From Angiostrongylus vasorum (Eukaryota; Nematoda; Chromadorea; Rhabditida; Metastrongylidae): DNA of 64,000 nucleotides. Under the pieces are notes generated by a model that searched no databases, had not been told where the DNA came from, and saw only the letters and a program-made list of their open reading frames with translations. Location: positions 62,001-126,000 of the forward strand of contig JADANN010000262.1 in the NCBI GenBank assembly GCA_018806985.1. The letters run 5' to 3'. Every line of letters starts with the position of its first letter. The first letter of the stretch is position 1. Shown here piece after piece: positions 26,001-38,000 of the stretch. The translations under genes and the position numbers were made by a program.

Positions 26001-29000
26001 TTATTTGACAGATTTCCGGCAAAGCGATTTTTTTTACGACGACTAACAATAACTTCTTTGACGGTTATTGGAACATTTGAGGAGTTGAGAACCCCACAAG
26101 TGTACAGAAGAAGCGTTGACTTCTCGTTGTAATGTAACATTCGAGGTTTTAGAGGGATATTCACAGTAGAAACAAGAATCGATGGCAATGAAACTTTAGA
26201 CGTCACATCGTAAATTTCGTGCTCTTTGGATTGGATTGGATTTCAATACGTTTTCACACTCAGTTGTTATTTTTTTTTCTTCTTTTGGAATTATTTTAGT
26301 GAAAGGGCATAACGCGTTTATCGATGCGAAAAGTTCTGGAACGTTTTTTATTTCAACTTTGCATAACGATGAACGCTGTGGGCAGTAGTATTACTGGCCA
26401 CAATGGTGCTGAGATATTTGCGAAACTCGGGAGCGTAGGTGTCTGCAGTGGAGATCGAACACGCTATGACTCCTTCCGGGGGCTAATGTGTTCACCATCA
26501 CACCATGCGGATCCTTTGTTTCGCCTATCTTCCAAGTAGTTCTATCGATCAGTTCCATCAGCAATAGTATTATTAACTTTAAATGATTTTTTGCGCATCG
26601 ACGGAGTATGTAGCGAAGTAATAGTATGACTGTCTATTAGTAACAAATCTCTGTAATTGCTTTCAAGAATGAAAACAACTTAATTGTTTTGAGGTCTCGA
26701 CACGAGATCTTGTTTTTTACAACCAACCAGAAAGTGCAAGTAGTCTGCAAGTAATGGATTTGAGTCCTACATAACGATTCTACTGTATGAGAATGACCTC
26801 AAGAATGGGGTTAGTGACAGTGACAGAGATGGTGGTGGATGGTGGAGGTGTGGACCAAAAGCTTCCATGGACTTTCTATGAGATGCAGATATTGTTTCAA
26901 ATGATGGATTTTTTTGTTTCAGCTTGATTTATGCATTCTAGCAGACAAATAGCGATATTCAAAAATATGTACATGAGGGTACTTACGTTTTTGCGGATTA
27001 TACTGTGGACATCGATTTGACCAAGAAGTTGGGTATAAATGGCTTAAGGCGAAGTTGTCGTTAACAACTAATTTCTATTCTTGTTTGTAATTTACGAGAG
27101 CAAGACCAGAAAAATAAGTTACTTCATTTGACAATCCTAAGATAATCGTAGCTTCTTACCTCCTGGGTAAGCGAAGTCATCTATACAATGCGCCGTTTTA
27201 CTCAATACAACCAATACCGATGCCCATTTAGCTCATTCTGTTCCTGACGGGATTGCGTCTGCTGATATGAGAGTAGGGTTTTTTGGGAACACGATGGGGA
27301 TATTTTTGTTGAAACCAGCTATATTTAACTTTTTTTCCTTCAATAATGGTGCCACTTAGCTTTAACACTTCTCAAAACCAAAATAGATTGTTTTTGTTTT
27401 AAATCCCCGTGATCTGTGAACACTGCTCAGTGTTTCAAGGTCAGTTCTAGTTGTGTAAGTTACCATGACATATCTGTCATGGGACTATGGATTTCCTATA
27501 TGTATTTGGGTATACGGCACTCCCTGACAATATCTTTCTCACTATTTAATCAGCAAATAACCCAAAAACGAAACTATTGTTACAAACCAAGTGCTGTTAT
27601 TTTGGTTGGTTGTAAATATTTGTTTTCTTTCTCATTTAGAACCTTTTCTAATTACGTAACATTATTTTCTTGTCCTAACTAACTCAGTCACCTTTTGACT
27701 ATCGAGCAGATGGCACACGAGCCTAGGCGAGAACAATAGATAAACATAGGTGGGAACGAGTATTCCTATCAGTTTTTTTTTCCAGAATGCAGTGGCCAAA
27801 TAAAATTGCTTTGCATGAAAGTACCTGTTCAGGACCAGTAGTCTCGAATGTTGTCATTTCTTCAAGTTTTCGGAATGTTAATCCTTGGGACAAATAAATA
27901 TTGTTGTTACTTGTCACACGTTGTAAAACGAAGACTTTGAATATCGCTGGTTCACTTCTCTTATAAGCTGGAGACAAGAAACACGTCTATTGAGTTCAAA
28001 ATGAGTTTCCCATTTGTTGTGGTTATTGAACAGCGGCCCGAAATAAGTTTATCGTTGGAAAGCGTTTTGAGCACGAGTTTTTATTCTAGTCTCATGGCAG
28101 TTTGATTACCGATAAAGCACTCACTTTTGGAGACCACATCAATTTAAAAGTCACCCTTTGTCTTTGCACAAATAGTTGAGGATTTAAAATTTTGTAGTAA
28201 AGTAGGAAAGGCATTCTCTGAACAACTAGGATCCTAAAAATCTGGTGCTGCACTTCGACTAACTGCTCATCTTGAAGCGGTTGTTGACTTGTGTCACTTG
28301 TCACTTCGGTGATCACCTAGAGACTCAAGCTGGCGCCAGCAAACTCTCTACTCCTTCTTATTGGACTTGCTGAGTCTCTGCTCCTTCTTATCGGAGTTGA
28401 TGAGTGTTGTTTTTTTGCACACTTAAGAGACACGAGTGATAGAGAGACCACAGTTTTCTCTCATTTACTCGACTGACGTCACCACTACATTATGAAGAAT
28501 ATATGGGAACGAAAGCGAAAGTACCATGGTTACTTGCTCGTCAGGGCTTTTCATTGAATACTACACTACCCGATGTGTTCCCCTATTGAAACTGGAACGC
28601 AAGAACATCTTTAGAAAAAAAATGCCTGTGACTAGTATAACTGTTTTTATCGAGACATTGTTCATTCGATAGAAAAAGAACTTTTAGAGTTGAAATGAAG
28701 CTTGTCAACTTCAGGGTGACAAGAAAACAAAAGGACAAGGCATCTCCACCCAGTAACTTGATTAATGAGTCACTCTATATTGGAAGGGATTATTAAAATT
28801 AGAAAAAAAATTTCATTGGAAAAATAGAGGAAATATGATGGAAAAATGAAACTTGGAGCCAAAACAGTTTCACTAGGTAGAAATTGTCTCCCGAAATCTG
28901 GAACAACTCAAATTTTTTTCGGTATTGGAGGAGCGGATCCATTTATGCGAGCTTGGGATTAGTATTGATTTCATTAATTAGCGTTTGTTTACGTTCGGTG

Positions 29001-32000
29001 ATGGAAGAAAAAGTATTAGGTCAAAATGTGCAGGTTTAGTTCAAGCTGAGTAAAATTTGTTCCGGCAAACTGGTTTTCTATTTTGAACATTTTTTTTAGA
29101 ATTGTTTTTTTACTTTTTGTTGTTGATGTGGCATAGAGGTAAGGTTTTCTATGTTTCTGTTCCAATTTTCTGTAATGTTGGAATGAATACTACTTGTGTT
29201 TTGGTTTTTGAAAGTCTTCTTCCCTTATTTTTTGTTGTTCTACTTATTTGTTGTATGATTTGAAAATGTATGTTCGGAAATTTTGTCTTTCTTATCCTTT
29301 TCTTTTTGCTAATGATATCCTTTAAATGATATTATCTCAGGGTAGTTAGCTATTCAGAAAGTTGAGTGAGGTCAGTGGTATTCTCTTCGTAGTTTATGGA
29401 TATTACAATAGTCGGTCTTCTTCTCTGTTCCATGTTGAGTTTTTTGTGAGGACGGAAGCAATAATGGCAGTGAGAGGTAGTAATAATGGCAATAGTACTT
29501 GCTGGGATACTTGAATGGCCCCATGCTCACTGGTTGTGCGGACACGAGCATAGTTTCCACTTTTTTTGAAGTTTTGCTGGTTTAGCCATTGTGGTTCCCT
29601 GGAGCCCCGAGGTCAGCCTAACCAAAGTCCGCCCCGGTCATCGCCACCACAAGCAGTCGCCGCCGTCGTGGATCAGAGGGAGATTTGCCATCATGCACCC
29701 AGTTTGATACCAAGACGGTGGTGGATCCTGGTATTGGTTTACTCTTAGCCGGACTTCTTGATCGAAACGCCGGGCTCCGTCTCAGCTTGTGAAACTCTGC
29801 TGAAGTGATAAGTCCCCCCGTCCTATATGGCAACCCGACAGCCACGCACACCTCCCAGCCACGATGATGCTTGAAACCGTTGGGAGTAATGGCAGTAGTA
29901 ACTAGAAATACTAAATAATTATCGTAGAGTTTATAGATTTGTAAGGATTCTTCTTAATGTTGGAAACGGTAATCGTTGCCCCATCTTAATAGGTAGTTTA
30001 TCATCTCCGTTATAAAATTTGCGCCATAGTCTGGTGAATTGTGCTTTGATGCTTAGAAGTACGGCAAGTTTTTCGAGATAATGAGGAAAATAGGTGTCGT
30101 TCCGAAGCTTTCCACTTATACTGGCGTTTTTAGTTATAAGCATTTCCATTCACATCCGGTGCTTTCGGATTCATATAGTCCTTACGTTTTTATGGAATAA
30201 ATATGATGTGAATCAGGACGTCAGGGCGCGTGTGGCGCAGTGGTTGTGGTGCCATTGCGACGCACGTGGAATCGATCGCCGCGCCCATGGCCCGCCAAGC
30301 CCTCCATCCCTCCGGGGTCGGCAAATTGGTACCAGACTTGTATGGGAGGATAGCAGCACTGACTCGATACATGGACAGGCCACCGCGAGTCGTTGTGAAG
30401 GCCAGATATGCATTCAGTCACCTCCAACAATACTTAATGGAGTCGAATGCACGGCGCATCTTTCAGGAATTGATCAACGCCGAGAGCTTTATCCTTTATC
30501 CTTTTTAAGTCAGGACGACAACAAGGTTATTCCAAGGATAGTAGGAATGGTAACTGAATTGTTCCGATAAGAGTCAACTCAACAAATATTTTGAAACCTA
30601 TTACTGAGAATCTCTTAGATACATGATGTGGATAAGATCTAATGGATAGTGAATTACCTGACGGCATTTATATAATTGGTAGTAAAGCCATTGAGACAAC
30701 TCCGCAAAATATTGGTCTAATAAAAAGATTTTCTAAGAGATTCTCTGAGCAACCAGGAGGATTGACAACAACAGTTTTGCTTTAATAACATGACGTTCAA
30801 GCATTAGAGATGTAACGTGTGAATATGTAATTAATAGGTTCATAATAACAATATCCCCCCAATGGTTTACCGCCTCATCATGGCTGGGAGGTGTTCCTGG
30901 GTGTCGGGCCGCGATGTACAGCGAGGGGAGTCGTCCCACCGGCAGGGTCTCCCAAGCTGACAAGGAGTCCGGCGTTTCCATCAAGAAGCCTAACTAAGAA
31001 TAAGCCAATACCAGGATCCACCACCGTCTTGGTATCGAAGTCGCGTGGTGGTAAATCTCTTTCTGATCCACAAGGGCTGCGACTGCCTGTTGTAGTGACG
31101 ACCTGCAGCAGACTTTGGCCAGGCTGTCCTCGGGATTCCAGGGAACCACAATGGATTGACCAGCAAATCCCCGAAAAATGGTGGTTATGCTGGGGGCCCG
31201 CACAACTAGTGATGATGGGCCGTTCAGGTATCAAGTATCAAGATAATAACAATATTGATGAGTAGTTTTTTTTATGATTGCCGTGGGAAACATAAAGCTG
31301 TTTGAGTGCTATCATTTTTTTGATTGCACTCATTGTTTTGCTAGTTTTTGTGTCACAATTGCCCATTTCTAGAAAGAGGCCTTCCTTAGTCAATTTGATA
31401 GCTTGACTCTTGATTATGCGATGTTTATCTTTGCTTCATTTTTAGTACAAGCTTTAAAATCGCAATTCCAATGTTTTCCTTAGTGATGTGCTTTACGTTT
31501 ACAGGTTCAGTGCTGATTTTTCGTGGAAATTATGTTGAACGCAGTTGATTAGTTTTACTGTCGTTCAATTAAGTGAACTGGGATGAAAATCAACTGAATT
31601 ATCCTGAATACAGGTTTTTTTCTTTCAAATCTGAGAGAAGTTTAATCGTACACCTCATAATGATTAACCTCTCCATTGGCTACGACGTGACCCCCATACG
31701 AAGCGTCGCGAAAATAATGGTGGCTTACAATTTTAAAACAGAATAGCTCAGTTAGTAGTGGATTTTATCATTTGAAATAAGGCTCATTAGAGTCTTAAGT
31801 TCTTCATCTACAAGATATAAATTTCCTTATCCTGCTATAATGAAATTCTGGTTTCCTGCTCTTGCGAGACTCTATTTTTCCAACTCTCTTCAGCAATGGT
31901 CGTATTTCGATCCCGAAAGCAATTAAGAAGGGTTTTGCTCGAAATGACATTATAGTATTTCCCAATAGATTGTTGATGCTTACAGCTTTGGCGCTAGCGT

Positions 32001-35000
32001 GGGAAATTAAATTCTAAAACTTGCATTGGACTCTACTCACGAACCCTTAATACTAATGTAAAGTGAAACGTATATTTCATTAAGACCTCTTACATAGCCT
32101 AGACCTTATCCTTAAAACTATAAAACAGGCTCGTATAAATCTTTAAAGTCCTCATCTCTTCCATTCCTCTACTGATGGAGAAACCATTCTGTGCGTTATC
32201 GAAAAACCAACTTCGTCGCGAATGCGTTAATTGAAAGTAAGATTTGTTAGAATCTACATATATCTACAAGAAGCTGAAAGTGTCGTTATTTGTTTTGAAG
32301 AAATTTTGTTTCTTTCTCTTTAGAAGCTGTGTTGTTCTTTTGAATACTGTCTGACCAACCCTTTGCAAGTATGATTGCTATAAATCATTCTTATTGTTTC
32401 CTCTGTTTTTTTACTCTGTGGTTTCTACAGTTGAACATAACTAAGAGCATCAGTAGATGTTTTGTTCAGTTCTCTTGAAAACAGCGGACGGTTACATTAT
32501 TACCGAATACAGTATCGATTTCACCCGATGACTAGAATTTCCCCATCTGGTGATGTTTTTTCCTCAACGTTAACATCAACTTTTTTTCTTGATTTCAGCC
32601 ACAAATAGTAACAATGTAGTCAGTCGTTATAGCGTCGAATGGACGTAGTCATTGTGAGCAGCAGATGCCCTTTCGTGTTTTTCTCATTTCTTCGTGAAAT
32701 TCTGTCGAGCGCATAATGCGGTTGTAGTTGGTAAGCTTTGCTGAGTATTGGCGTTAATGTCCAGTTGTGTCATTTTGACACTTTCGGCATTTACTTCATA
32801 GAAAAACACAATACAATACAACAGTAGCTGACGTTTCGGCAGTATCGCCTTCTTCAGAGCCTGGAAGGGTATACTAACATACAATTTATTAGGCCAAACG
32901 CTTCAATGACACTTACAAAAAGACGAAAAACTCTATGGTAATTACATGGTCAACAGCTTCTCGAAAAAACTCACCGCTTTTTTTACGTGCCTTCCCATGA
33001 GGAAGATTAGAACAGCTGATTATGGTCGCATAAGGTTAATGACTGCACCATCCCTACATCAGAAATTGATGCGAACATACAGGGGTCAGGTCGCGTATGA
33101 CCTCTGGGCATTCATCCCTGTTATTCATTGTAGGGTTTTTGGCATTTATCCAAAAAGCCTCAAGAAGTTTTCGCGCTGGTGTTCTAGTCTCCCTGCGCAA
33201 GGATATTGACTTTTACTTCAAAATCGTCCCTCGCTGTGCTTTTGTATCCTATGCGTGCCTAGTGGGGTAATTTGTCTTAGTTTTTCGTTTGCCATCTAGG
33301 TGTTCTTTTATACGGATACACAAAGGCCTGCCCGTTTCTGCCAATATATTCATCTCCGCAATTATTACAAGAGATCAGGTATATCGTACCTGAACTCATA
33401 CAGTCACCGTCCCTGCCGTAAGGGCAGATTACGCAATTTGTTGTTTCGCATAGACGGTCATACAGGCGGTTTAGAACTAATTGACGACGTAGAGTAGCCG
33501 GTGGTATTTCAACTATCGCTACCGATTCCTCTAGACCCTGCCCTTCTTAAGCATCGTTTAATCGCTACGCTTACTTCATCGGTCGCTCTCCTTCTAAACT
33601 TATCTCGTGGGGTTACTATTTCGTAGCCATTGGAGATGGCTATTTGCCGAGCCAAGTCGCGCGATTCTTCCTTTAGTTCTTCTCTACGCAGGAGGAGATG
33701 GACAAATGCTTTGAATTATTGAACGAGCAGTCTGAGTACATTAAGTTCACCCGGGAGAAACCGAGAAAAGACTGGCTTCCGTTTTTAAACGTCCAAATAA
33801 GCCTATCAAGTAGCGGTTACCTGACAAAGTGGTACCGAAAGCCAAGTAACAAGAACATCCTCGTTCACTTCCTTTCTTCCCACCCTTCACACCCAAAGAG
33901 GGCGATTGTGAGAAACATGTTTCGAACAGCCACCTCTGTGTGCACAACCGGGGAACTAAAGGAAGAATCGCGCGACTTGGCTCGGCAAATAGCCATCTCC
34001 AATGGCTACGAAATAGTAACCCCACAAGATAAGTTTAGAAGGAGAGCGACGCGCCCAAGCGAAACAGTTGGCCAAAAGAAAGTCCCGTTTATGTTGCCCT
34101 TTATTAGCGATGAAGTAAGCGTAGCGATTAAACGATGCTTAAGAAGGGCAGGTCTAGAGGAATCGGTAGCGATAGTTGAAATACCACCGGCTACTCTACG
34201 TCGTCAGTTAGTTCGTAACCGCCTGTACGACCGTCTATGCGAAACAACAAATTGCGTAATCTGCCCTTACGGCAGGGACGGTGATTGCATGAGTTCAGGT
34301 ACGATATAGCTGATCTCTTGTAATAATTGCCGAGATGAATATATTGGCGAAACGGGCAGGCCTTTGTCTATCCGTATAAAAGAACACCTAGATGGCAAAC
34401 GAAAACTAAGACAAAGTACCCCACTAGGCACGCATAGGATACAAAAGCACAGCGGGGACGATTTTGAAGTAAAAGTCAATATCCTTGCGCAGGAGACTAG
34501 AACACCAGCGCGAAAACTTCTTGAGGCTTTTTTGGATAAATGCCAAAAACCCTACAATGAATAACAGGGATGAATGCCCAGAGGTCATACGCGACCTGAC
34601 CCCGTATGTTCGCATCAATTTCGATGTGGGATGGTGCAGTCATCAACCTTATGCGACCATAATCAGCTGTTCTAATCTTCCTCATGGGAAGGCACGTAAA
34701 AAAAGCGGTGAGTTTTTTTCGAGAAGCTGTTGACCATGTAATTACCATAGAGTTTTTTCGTCTTTTTGTAAGTGTCATTGAAGCGTTTGGCCCTAATAAA
34801 TTATATGTTAGTATACCCTTCCAGGCTCTGAAGAAGGCGATACTGCCGAAACATCAGCTACTGTTGTATTGTATTGTGTTTTTCTATGGAAGTAAATGTA
34901 TGCTGTTTAACAACCTCGCGATTGTTGAACAAGAAAACGACGCATTCATATTCCAATGCCGAGGTTAATAGAAAGTCGATCCTGGGAACTTTCGACACTG

Positions 35001-38000
35001 TTATCATTTTCAGAAAATCTATTTACTTATCTATGCAGTCTGTTTTTCATATATGCTATGAATCACAGGACTGTTCATTTCTGTTTTCACTTTATTTTTT
35101 ATTCATCTCATGCGCTTTTCGCTCTACATGTTACCTTTCGTGGCTCGTGTAGAACATTAACTAGAGGTGCTTTCCAATACACATGGGATCGATCCGCCGC
35201 CGCATGCTCACCAAGCTTTCCATCTCTGCGGGGTCGGCAAGTTGCTAGCAGACTTGTCTGGGAAGGTAACAGCACTGACTCGATACATCGGTAGGCCACT
35301 GCGAGTTAATTTTTAAGCCAGATATGCATTCATCACCGTTAACGATGCCTAATGATATCGAATGCATGGCGTATTCCTCAGGGATTGATTAACGCAGCTT
35401 TATGTTACCTTTCGTTGTCGTCAATCTCTTCTGTTTCCTTGTTCCGGACAGTAGTTACATGCCGCTCACCTGAGCTGGCAAATATGCCAAGCTGAGAATG
35501 CCAGCAATGTGTCAACATCGTCGAATGTGATGAAAATTCACGTTTATATTTAAGATTTCTTGTATTACCATTACCTTAACTAACTGGTGGAATTCAGATA
35601 CTGAGTACATCTTTGATAACCGTGCAAAATATAGACATTGATTGTCGTCACGTGATGTGCTAACGAATCGCTAGCAATTGTCGCTCATTTTAAACAACTG
35701 TTGCCAAGTCGCACCCGATGTAGTTAGAGCTAACGGATCACTATTAAAATCCAACTGTGAGTTCTGTGGGAAATGTGACGTATGCTGATAAAATAACGAA
35801 TTAAGATGGATTCACAAATTTGTTAGGATTATTCTCATTTCTTGCCCGGTGTTTTTTTGTACTTTACGAACTCCTTCAATTCTATTTGATAGTTGAAGTG
35901 AACGTAGAATAAATGTTCCCGAGGGACGTTACTCATTATTTGTGTTTGATGAGCTGGATATTTGCGAATGAAAGCAGTGAGGAAACCCAGAGTGTTGACT
36001 CTAGGGTCTCGTGAATGATCATCTATTGCCAACTGAATTAGCATACGTTTTGAAATCTACCGAAACCTCAGTCACAGTTTCTTGTTTCTACTCAAAATGG
36101 CAATTTACAATTAGGAAGAGGTAGATCTCATAATGATAACTTCCACTGATTCTCTTAGTGTTAGACATTTTCTGTTACCTCAAGCAGAATACGAAACTAA
36201 CGGCATGAGTCCTGTGTAAATCATACGTAGTCGAATATTGATTTAGTCGCTCAACTTGTAAACAGTCACAGTTTGTAGTGAACTTTATTAATGGAAGTAG
36301 AAATCTTGCTCGCCAACATGATGAAGTCCTTCTTGTCCTAGTAGAGTGAAAGTTTGGCTTCCTACAGCTTACATATCTAGAGAGTGAAGCAGCTGAATAA
36401 GCGGGATTTCATCCCGAGAAAACGTAATGGTGTCCCCTGAATGATCGTTGGTGTTTGCGGTAGCCAAACATGCTCTTGAAATTCTAGGAATGTGAATTTT
36501 GTGGGAATTTGAATCTTACAGTTTTGAATAAAATATTATTTTAGTATGCACTTAGTGGTCGCAGTGTTCTTCAAGCTTCTCAACTGCATTAGTTCTCTAA
36601 AAATAACCTATAGCTATCGCAAAACCTCCCAACGGTTTACCGCCTCAACGTGGCTGGGAGGTGTTCCCTGAGTGTCGGACTGCGATGTACAGCGGGGGGA
36701 TTCGTCCTCCCGGCAGGGTCTCCCAAGCTGAGAAGGAGTCCGGCGTTTCCATCAGGAAGCCTAGCTAAGAGTAAACCAATACCAGGATACCAGGATCAAC
36801 CAGCGTCTTGGTATCAAAGTTGCATGGTGGTAAACCTCCCTCTGATCCACAAGGGCTGCTACTGTCTGTCGTGGTGACGACCTGGGGCAGACTTTGGCCA
36901 GGCTGTCGTTGGGGATTCCAGGGAACCAAAAATGGCTTAACCAGCAAATCTCTGAAAGATGGTGATTATGCTGGGCCCCGCACAACTAGTGAGGACGGGC
37001 CGTTCAAGTACAAAGTAAGTAAGCTATCGCAAAACAAGCATCAAATCTCCCATTATTGACATATTCGTCCTCTTCTGGTTTTACTACTGTCTGGGGTCGT
37101 ATTTCGACTGCCGAAGTGCTAAGTCGCACTACTGGATCCAACAGTTTCCTCTAAAGTACCGCTGAATTTAGCCTACGCCAGGCATATACTAAGAACTTAT
37201 TTTTTTCACTGTGTCGATATTCTCAATGTAAATTTAGAAGACTGCGTAATAATAATCTTTTAGAAAAATTGTCCATACGTCTATAAAGATGACCATGTAT
37301 CTTCTGTTTGCCAAGCCCTAGAGTCCTGATACTACTTGAATACTTGGATGGCCCGTCCACACTGGTTGCGCAGGCCCCAGCGTAATTTCAACTTTTTTCG
37401 GTGTTTTGCTGATTTAGCCATTGTGGTTCCCTGGAGTTCTGGGGTCAGCCAGGCGAAAGTCTACCCCAGGTGGTTACCACCACAGGCAGTCGCAGCCCTT
37501 GTGGATCAGAAGATGATTTGCCACCATGCGAGTTTGATACCAGGACAGTGGTGTATTCTGGTATTGTTTTACTCTTAGCTAGGCTTCCTGACGGAAACGC
37601 CGAACTCCTTCTCAGCTTGGGAGATCCTGCCTGGGGACGAATCCTTCCGCTGTACATTGCAGTCCGACATCCAGCAACACCACCCATCCACGATGAGGCG
37701 GTAAATCATTTAGAGGAAAATCCTGATATTTTGTAATCATTTGGAAAATATTCGCAGTTATCAGAAAACCCGAATGCTTTCGAACAAAGTGCTAAATAAT
37801 GTGTCTATATTGTATTAAACGTGATGAAATGGTAGTTTGGAAAACTTTCCTATGAACAGCTAAAGTGACATGAAACTGCTGTAATGTCATTTGTTGAAGA
37901 ACCATTTAGAAATAACTTACTTTCGTAATGTAAAAGCTTTATCCGGGCATATATTTAACCACAAATTGTTTTAGCTCCTGGGACTCGTGTGATGTTTCTA

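Larger units (their letters stand above)
33683..34970 (+). mobile_element. Penelope-like element, 5'-truncated, plus strand copy
   Basis: It starts abruptly within the reverse transcriptase ([14 protein letters not shown]) and runs through the thumb region, the zinc-finger-like Cys block, the GIY-YIG endonuclease and the 3' end. Only the C-terminal part of a normal element is present. Its 5' end abuts the 5' end of the minus copy at about 33682, giving a head-to-head inverted pair. Confidence 0.87.
23046..37974 (+). other. first large intron(s), about 15 kb, with an unplaced linking exon
   Basis: No recognisable exon was found here, although the phase mismatch between flanking exons requires at least one short exon. 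Recognised content is family A copies (29.5, 30.9, 36.6 and 37.3 kb), SINE B copies (30.2 and 35.2 kb), a D element (26.4 kb), family E repeats (25.2-25.6 kb) and a head-to-head pair of Penelope-like elements (32.79-34.97 kb). The remaining A+T-rich sequence shows nothing I can assign. Confidence 0.45.

Noticed and set aside
30891..31265. Open frames of 118-124 codons on both strands in family A
   Set aside because: Other copies have frame breaks at many places in the same reading frame and target duplications show a retroposon; the openness reflects G+C-rich sequence.
33747..34025. A minus-strand open frame opposite the PLE reverse transcriptase
   Set aside because: It is the antisense shadow of the plus-strand PLE coding sequence.
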